From positions 42,325,197 to 42,389,196 of the forward strand of contig OZ007579.1 in assembly GCA_963931925.1 (NCBI GenBank): DNA of 64,000 nt, in the 5' to 3' direction. The position numbers and the translations under genes are program-made. Below are positions 58,687 through 64,000 of the stretch, piece by piece; within the stretch, counting starts at the first letter, position 1; each line of letters starts with the position of its first letter. A model generated the notes under the pieces. The model searched no databases and was not told the DNA's origin. It saw only the letters and a program-made list of their open reading frames with translations. Source of the stretch: Onchidella celtica (taxonomy: Eukaryota > Mollusca > Gastropoda > Systellommatophora > Onchidiidae).

Positions 58687-59388
58687 CTATTCCATTAAAT
58701 GCTCCCTATTCTGCCATTCTATTTCGAAGATGTGGAAAACGTTATTCATGGTTCCATATTTCATCTTACTTATACATAATTTGGCTATGAGTATAATGTG
58801 ATTTATAATATTTATCCTCTTACTTGTACATTCGTTATGGTCTTCTTTAACTATCCCAAAGAGTGCTGTCACTTCGTCCATGTCTAATTTATATCCTGTT
58901 TTCATGAAGATCATCTGGCCAATATGATACCAAAATTCTCTGACTTTCTTACAACGATAGAAGAAATGTTCTATATAGTCTCTTTCATTGCAGTATGCGC
59001 AGTTTTCCGATGATTTTATTCCTATTCGTGTAAGTAGTATGTTGGTGGGATAGATATTATGTATTAATTTGAAGTGAAGAAGCCTAAGTCTACTTTCACG
59101 AGATGCATTTTTTGCTATCATAAAATATTTTGTTGTATCTATATCCATCTTTCTTTTCCAAAAGCTCACTCCACAAATAGTGCCATCTCTCGTGTTTAAA
59201 AATGAATTTCGTATCTGCTTATTAGTTTTGGCAAAGAAAGATTCTACATGTTCAGATAGCTTACGAGCTCTCTCTATGGCTTCCTTAATCATGTCCTTTG
59301 TGACCCTGTTTAGTAATTCCCTCTGGTTTTCTGTAAAGGCATTTGTCATTGCATTATATTCAAACAGTAGTCCTGGATAATTTCCTGT
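58687..59388 (-). pseudogene. L1/Tx1-like LINE, C-terminal part (3' of the nested insertion)
   Basis: Open from TGNYPGLLFEYNAMTNAFTE (just after the insertion) to the stop at 58687. RLRLLHFKLIHNIYPTNILL followed by CAYCNERDYIEHFFYRC is the C-terminal zinc-knuckle region of L1/Tx1-type LINEs. It continues in frame from the segment at 63392-64000. No lesion is visible in this part besides the insertion. Confidence 0.8.
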
Positions 59389-59455
59389 CTTTTCCTGTAT
59401 TATATATGGCCTTTAGCGTCTTTACAGACGGTCTTAGCAGCTAGAATATTCACTT

Positions 59456-59818
59456 TCACTTTGACTGACAGCTTCTCTCGTGGCTTATTCTACCAATGTT
59501 TGACCCGAGAGTGCGATGGCAGTGATTGCAGGTCAGTCTTTTGGGTTCACTTTGGCGAGTGTTTTCATTCCGCCTCTGTCGTTTTGTCAGGTATGTTTCT
59601 TTTGCCTTGAAGTCTATTGCGAGCGTGCCACTGCGCAATTTTTGTCTCCATCTGCTTCGATCATTTGCAAGGTTCTCCCATTCATTGGGGTCGATGTTGA
59701 ATGCTTTCATCGTGACCTTGCAAGTGTCTTTGAATCGCAGATGTGGCCTACCTCTGGGTCGGTTGCCATTAGCAAGTTCCCCGTAGAGAATTTGTCTGGG
59801 GATGCGATCATTTTCCAT
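59456..59818 (-). pseudogene. Nested LINE C-terminal domain
   Basis: MENDRIPRQILYGELANGNR, GRPHLRFKDTCK and NEWENLANDRSRWRQ are the usual tail of this LINE group, ending with CNHCHRTLGSNIGRISHERSC, a zinc-finger-like motif. It is shifted in frame from the RT. Confidence 0.85.
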
Positions 59819-59857
59819 ACGGTGGAGATGTCCAAGCCACCGCAGTCTTTTTTTTGC

Positions 59858-61303
59858 CTAGGAGAGCCTGAGTTGATGGAATGTTGGGGTTGATGGAATG
59901 TTGGCTCGGCTCAGAACTTCGATATTTGAGATCCTGTCTTGCCACTTGATCTTGAGAATTTTGCGTAGGCAGCGCAGGTGGAAGGAGTTGAGGGATCTTT
60001 CATGTTTGGAGTAGGTGGTCCATGTCTCTGAGCCATACAGCAGGGTGCTTAGGACGCAAGTTTGGTACACGAGTACCTTTGTTTTGATGGTCAGCTTGCT
60101 ATTGTTCCACACCCTTTTTGAGAGTTTGCCAAAAGCTGTGGCCGCCTTTCCTATTCTGGCATTTATTTCAGTTGTTATGTCTGTGCTACCACTGATGGTT
60201 GAGCCTAGGTAGCAGAATTTTCCCACTTGCTCCAGAGGAGAGCCATTCAGCATGATTGGGTTGGGGTTTCTCAAGCCTTGTGTCAAAACTACAGTTTTTG
60301 AGACATTGATCTTTAGCATGAATTTGTCACAGGCTTTGGCAAGGCTATTGATGAGAGCCTGGAGCGTGGTTTCATCGTGGGCCACGATTGCAGCATCATC
60401 TGCGAAGAGGAGCTCTTGTAACATAATATGCTCTGTACGAGATTTTGCTTTTAGTCTGGCAACATTAAAAATGGAGCCGTCCACTCTGGTGTTAATAAGT
60501 ACTCCACCTGAACATTGACCAAAGGCATTCTTGAGTAGGGCTGCAAAATATATACCAAATAAGGTAGGAGCAAGAACACATCCCTGCTTCACACCGCTGT
60601 TTACAGCAAATGAATTGGATGTGCAGCCCTCAAAGTTGACACATGCCCTCATGTCAGTGTGGAAGGATGCAATAAGTTTTAGCAATGTTGGTGGACAGCC
60701 TATGGATTTAAGGACTGCATTCAGGCCAGATCGGCTTACGGTGTCGAAAGCCTTTGTTAGGTCCACAAAGCATGTTATAAGCGGCCTGTTTTGTTCTTTA
60801 CATTTTTCTTGGATTTGCCGAAGTGCAAATATCATGTCAATAGTTGATCGTTTGCTTCGAAAGCCACATTGTGTTTCTGGTAAGACTTTTTCCGCCAGTT
60901 GTTGAAGGCGGCAGAGGATGACGCGAGCAAAAGCCTTTCCAGTAATGCTGAGGAGGGATATGCCTCGATAGTTGTTGCAGTCGCCTTTGTCTCCTTTGTT
61001 CTTGTAAAGTGTGACAATTTTGGCGTCTCTCATATCATGTGGTATCACGCCTTCTTTCCAACACTGCAGTAACAGATTATACAGGTGTGGTAATAGTGGG
61101 CCTTTTAGGTCTTTTAATACCTCTGCAGGAATGTTGTCACTTCCTGTGGCTTTTCCAGCAGACAGGTGGTCGATTGCATTGGAAAGCTCGACTAAGGAAG
61201 GTTCAGCGTCAAGTTCGGCCATTATTGGCAGTTTTTGGAGGTGTTCCTCAAAATCTGGTGGAATATTTTTCTCAGTTGAATACAACAGAGAGTAATGCTC
61301 TAC
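59858..61303 (-). pseudogene. Nested LINE reverse transcriptase domain
   Basis: About 480 codons: GKATGSDNIPAEVLK, NYRGISLLSITGKAFARV, TCFVDLTKAFDTVSRSGL, GVKQGCVLAPTLFGIYF and LLFADDAAIVAHDE (the FADD catalytic box), then CYLGSTISGSTDITTEI and LLYGSETWTTY. It is the same frame as the endonuclease across one stop. The frame is lost around an A-run near 59850, beyond which the protein resumes as RLRWLGHLHRMENDR. Confidence 0.88.
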
Positions 61304-62605
61304 CTACCTATTCAGTTGTTCATTTTTATCTGTGATGGGTTCACCATTTACAGACTTAAGTGGGGCGCTTTTGGTGATGATTGGCCCAAGAGCTACTTTC
61401 ATCTGACTAAAGGCGGTTTTCATATCTCCCTTTTCATTTGCCTCTTGTATGCTGTTACACAAGTCTGTCCAGTATTTGTTGGCGCAACGTCTTACCTCCA
61501 GCTGAAGTTTAGCTTTTGCATTTTTCAAACAAGTTTTTGTACTCTGATTGCAATTTTTGTTATACTCATTGAAAGCAGATTTCTTTTGCTCAATGAGAGG
61601 TAGGAGAATTTCGCTGTTCTGGGCTACCCAGTCGTTGTTTGAAACTTTATGCTGTCCAAAAGACTTGATGGCACAGTCATGAATTTTTGAACTGAGAGTG
61701 TTCCATGTTTCATCTACCGAGTCACATTGGGTGACATTATCCATGCTTTCAGCAAATAACTTTTCAAATGACTTTCTATTTGATTCATCTCTGATTGCTG
61801 TTACATTGATCTTAGGGATTGAAGGGGCTTTGGATCTGTATATTTTCTTGGCCGAAATTTTGATTTTGCTGACTACCAGTGCATGGTCGGTGTCACAGTC
61901 AGCACTGTGGAGGGAACGAGTTATTTTTATACAGCCCAAACTCTTCCTCCTTGAGAGAATAAGATCTAATTGATGCCAATGGCCAGACCTGGGATGGCGC
62001 CATGATGTTCTTTGGCATCTCTTAAGGTCAAAGTACGTGTTTGTAACACATAATGAGTTTACGGAGCATAGCTCCAGAAGGCGCTGCCCGTTTTCGTTGA
62101 TGTTGCCAATGCCGAAGTGCCCAATGCACTTTGGCCATGCGGAGTGATCTGCTCCCACTCGAGCGTTAAAGTCACCCAGAATTAGCAGGCCTTCGGTGAG
62201 AGGGATGTTGTGGAGAGTCCTCTGCAATGCCTCGTAGAAAATGTCTTTGGTTTCGTCAGAGGAGGTAAGTGTTGGGGCATAGACACAGATAATGTTGGTA
62301 AAACCAGACCGGGTGTTCAGTCTGAGTGTCATGATGCGTTCTGACACTCCAATTGGATTTGCGATCGAATTGATAAGGGAGTTTTTTACGGCGAAGCCCA
62401 CGCCGTGGATTCTCGGCTGTTCGCTGCTAAGGCCCTGCCAGAAGAAGGTGTAGTTTTCTTCTTTGACTGACCCGGAGTCGGGAAGTCGAGTTTCTTGACG
62501 GGCAGCGATGTCGATGTTTAGTAGCTGAAGTTCTCGATCAATAATTTGGGATTTCCTGATGGAGTCAATATCAGTGAGATCTTGCTGTTGCAAGCCTGGG
62601 CGCAT
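61304..62605 (-). pseudogene. Nested LINE endonuclease domain
   Basis: APE-type endonuclease: LLNIDIAARQETRLPDSG, ICVYAPTLTSSDETKD, LLILGDFNARVGAD and the DTDHALVVSKI box near its end. The conserved start GTWNVRT lies just upstream of the first ATG (62605), within the same frame, so the true N-terminus begins further 5' or without an ATG. The frame ends at a TAG (61304-61306) where relatives have Trp (R-W-VEHYSLLYS), then continues in the same frame into the RT. Confidence 0.85.
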
Positions 62606-63391
62606 TGTTCTGACGTTCCATGTACCAAGTTTTAGTATTTTTCTGTTTTTGCCAGGTGCACACTTTACGTCAGCTTTTTGACTTTTAGTCTAGCTCCAAC
62701 CACCTTATGAAGCAGTCTGACGTGGCGGAACAACACCCAACTGCCTGGGGGCTGCCCAGGTTACGGCGGGCGGTAGTTGATCAATGCAGCTGAAAAGCCG
62801 CTCCCACCGACAGAGGGGACCCCTGGCGCTCATCCGTACGCCAAATGGATTGAGCTTATCACCGGTAACTGCCACCTCCCGTGTTGTGCCGATCCGTAAC
62901 GGATGGCTGGAGTGTCCTCTCCAAATCGGAAATGGGTGGGCTTATAGAGGAGAGACAGACGCTTGCCAAGCCCGAGCAAACGCCTCCTCGTTTTGCTGCC
63001 TTGCCTGGGCTATTTTTAAGAGATGGTGCTTTGCCCAGAGGCACCACCCCTCTCTCTGCCATTCTAGTTAAACCCAAGGGAGAGACCAGGTCAATACATT
63101 TGGAACTAGTCCGGCTGCAGGAGATGCTGGAAGCCAGTTTGATGCAGTTCTCCCTGACAACCACCTTCGGGTCTCCACTCCTGATTTTCTGTCTGGGTTT
63201 ACTCCCATAGCCTTTGCTATCATAGCAACACACAAGGCAGTGTGGTATTTGTATTCAGGGTTACCTTCCCCTAGTCTTCCTCTCTCCCGAGACGACCCAC
63301 AAGACAGTGGGGGTGACAGTAGCAGGCTGTATTGTGTACTGTCATACAATAGCAGAAAACTCTGGCCTGACATACACTTTTCCTGTATTAT

Positions 63392-64000
63392 CTCCCTTCT
63401 AATTATCCCTTCCTCATTCCATATGTCATGTACATATCTAACATTTGCTTCAACCCATTTTGGGAAAAAAAGGAGTTTTCTTTTATATTGAAAGAGTGTA
63501 TTATTAAATAAAGGTTGATTTAATAAATCTTGTTTTGAAAGGTTATCCATATCGTATTCTACTACTTTTGTATCCTTGGCCTCTATCCAGGTACTAGCTA
63601 CGGTTCTCCAGAATAAAGATGCGATAGTATTTATTTTTACCTTATGTTTGATGCTAAAATTACCTTCTACGAAGTATTTGCTCCCTCCCAATTGTGAGAA
63701 AAAATGTTCCGAAGTATTTACACAGCCTTCATTCGTTGTATTACTTTTCGATGTCACCCATTTCATCCAGTTCATTAGAAACACTTTCTGCTGATCCTTT
63801 AAACTAATCATACCTAAACCCCCTTTAGAGAATTCTTTGCAAATTACAGTTCTTTTTACCTTCTCAAATGCTTTCTTATTTGAATATCTTTTCTGCCAAA
63901 TGAATTTAAATATCTTAGAATCTATTTCTTGCAATATATTTTGCGGTAAACTCAGGGACTGTATTATATAGCTCAACTGTGACAATAGAAGGCTCTTTAC
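63392..64000 (-). pseudogene. L1/Tx1-like LINE, upstream part (runs off the window)
   Basis: Open from the window edge to the insertion point: LSYIIQSLSLPQNILQEIDS, KIFKFIWQKRYSNKKAFEK, FSKGGLGMISLKDQ, ending REIIQEK. This is the region after the RT core in L1/Tx1-type LINEs. The reading frame resumes at 59388 after the nested element, so the LINE was intact here when interrupted. Confidence 0.8.

Larger units (their letters stand above)
59404..63376 (-). mobile_element. RTE/CFDP2-like LINE nested in another LINE
   Basis: 3973 bp bounded by perfect 15-bp target duplications CTTTTCCTGTATTAT (59389-59403 and 63377-63391). It has a 5' region of about 0.7 kb, an AP endonuclease, a reverse transcriptase and a C-terminal CCHC-type finger. 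The 3' end (low coordinates) has no long poly-A. There is one in-frame stop between endonuclease and RT and one frameshift near the C-terminus. Clade assignment rests on the CFDP2-like endonuclease and GELANGNRPRGRP motif and needs a phylogeny. Confidence 0.88.

Noticed and set aside
60015-61603. Plus-strand frames over the nested LINE
   Set aside because: Antisense shadows of the reverse transcriptase and endonuclease.

Overview
The window is metazoan nuclear DNA, most likely from a mollusc, with a sea slug or other gastropod as my best guess. The evidence is AT-rich sequence, intron-split genes with GT-AG junctions, a rhodopsin-like receptor of the kind expanded in molluscs, a WSCD-type sulfotransferase, a tRNA-derived SINE family, LINEs and a Gmr1-like Ty3/gypsy element. 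No prokaryotic signature is present. The organism call is inference; the gene structures are read from the sequence.

Two host genes can be assembled. (1) A two-exon class-A GPCR on + (exons 6548-6985 and 19444-20040, 344 aa). Its single phase-0 intron of 12.5 kb holds two tandem arrays. A decayed 33-bp minisatellite (about 6955-7725) begins inside exon 1 and repeats the splice-donor junction. A giant satellite of 39/42-bp units (about 9352-18868, roughly 240 copies) carries AATAAA in nearly every unit on the gene's sense strand. The giant array lies inside an inverted-repeat-bounded block (about 8677-19364), and its monomer resembles the outer end of that inverted repeat, so the array probably grew from the end of a mobile element. 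(2) A four-exon sulfotransferase on - (31866-31425, 27661-27536, 26478-26356, 25485-25124; all introns phase 1; 350 aa), a type II membrane protein of the WSCD kind. Around it are a 770-bp inverted duplication of its exon 2 region (20346-21744, split by a solo LTR) and a degenerate copy of its last-exon 3' end (about 24870-24960).

The rest is mostly repeats. From 1 to 6.2 kb there are SINE fragments, a 24-bp minisatellite, imperfect tandem repeats and hAT-like MITEs. From 28.6 to 31.2 kb, intron 1 of the sulfotransferase holds a tandem repeat of about 73 bp flanked by a 36-bp inverted repeat. From 36.0 to 44.5 kb lies a very young, nearly whole LTR retrotransposon on - with integrase before reverse transcriptase (Gmr1 order). 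From 44.5 to 58.6 kb there are SINEs, microsatellites, a 71-bp tandem array and a palindromic tandem repeat with inverted ends. From 58.6 kb to the window end, an L1/Tx1-like LINE is interrupted in frame by a 4-kb RTE/CFDP2-like LINE with perfect 15-bp target-site duplications.

No rRNA, intact tRNA, CRISPR or operon structure was seen. The most interesting biology is the receptor intron: a gene that apparently must splice across about twenty decoy donors and about 240 poly(A) hexamers.
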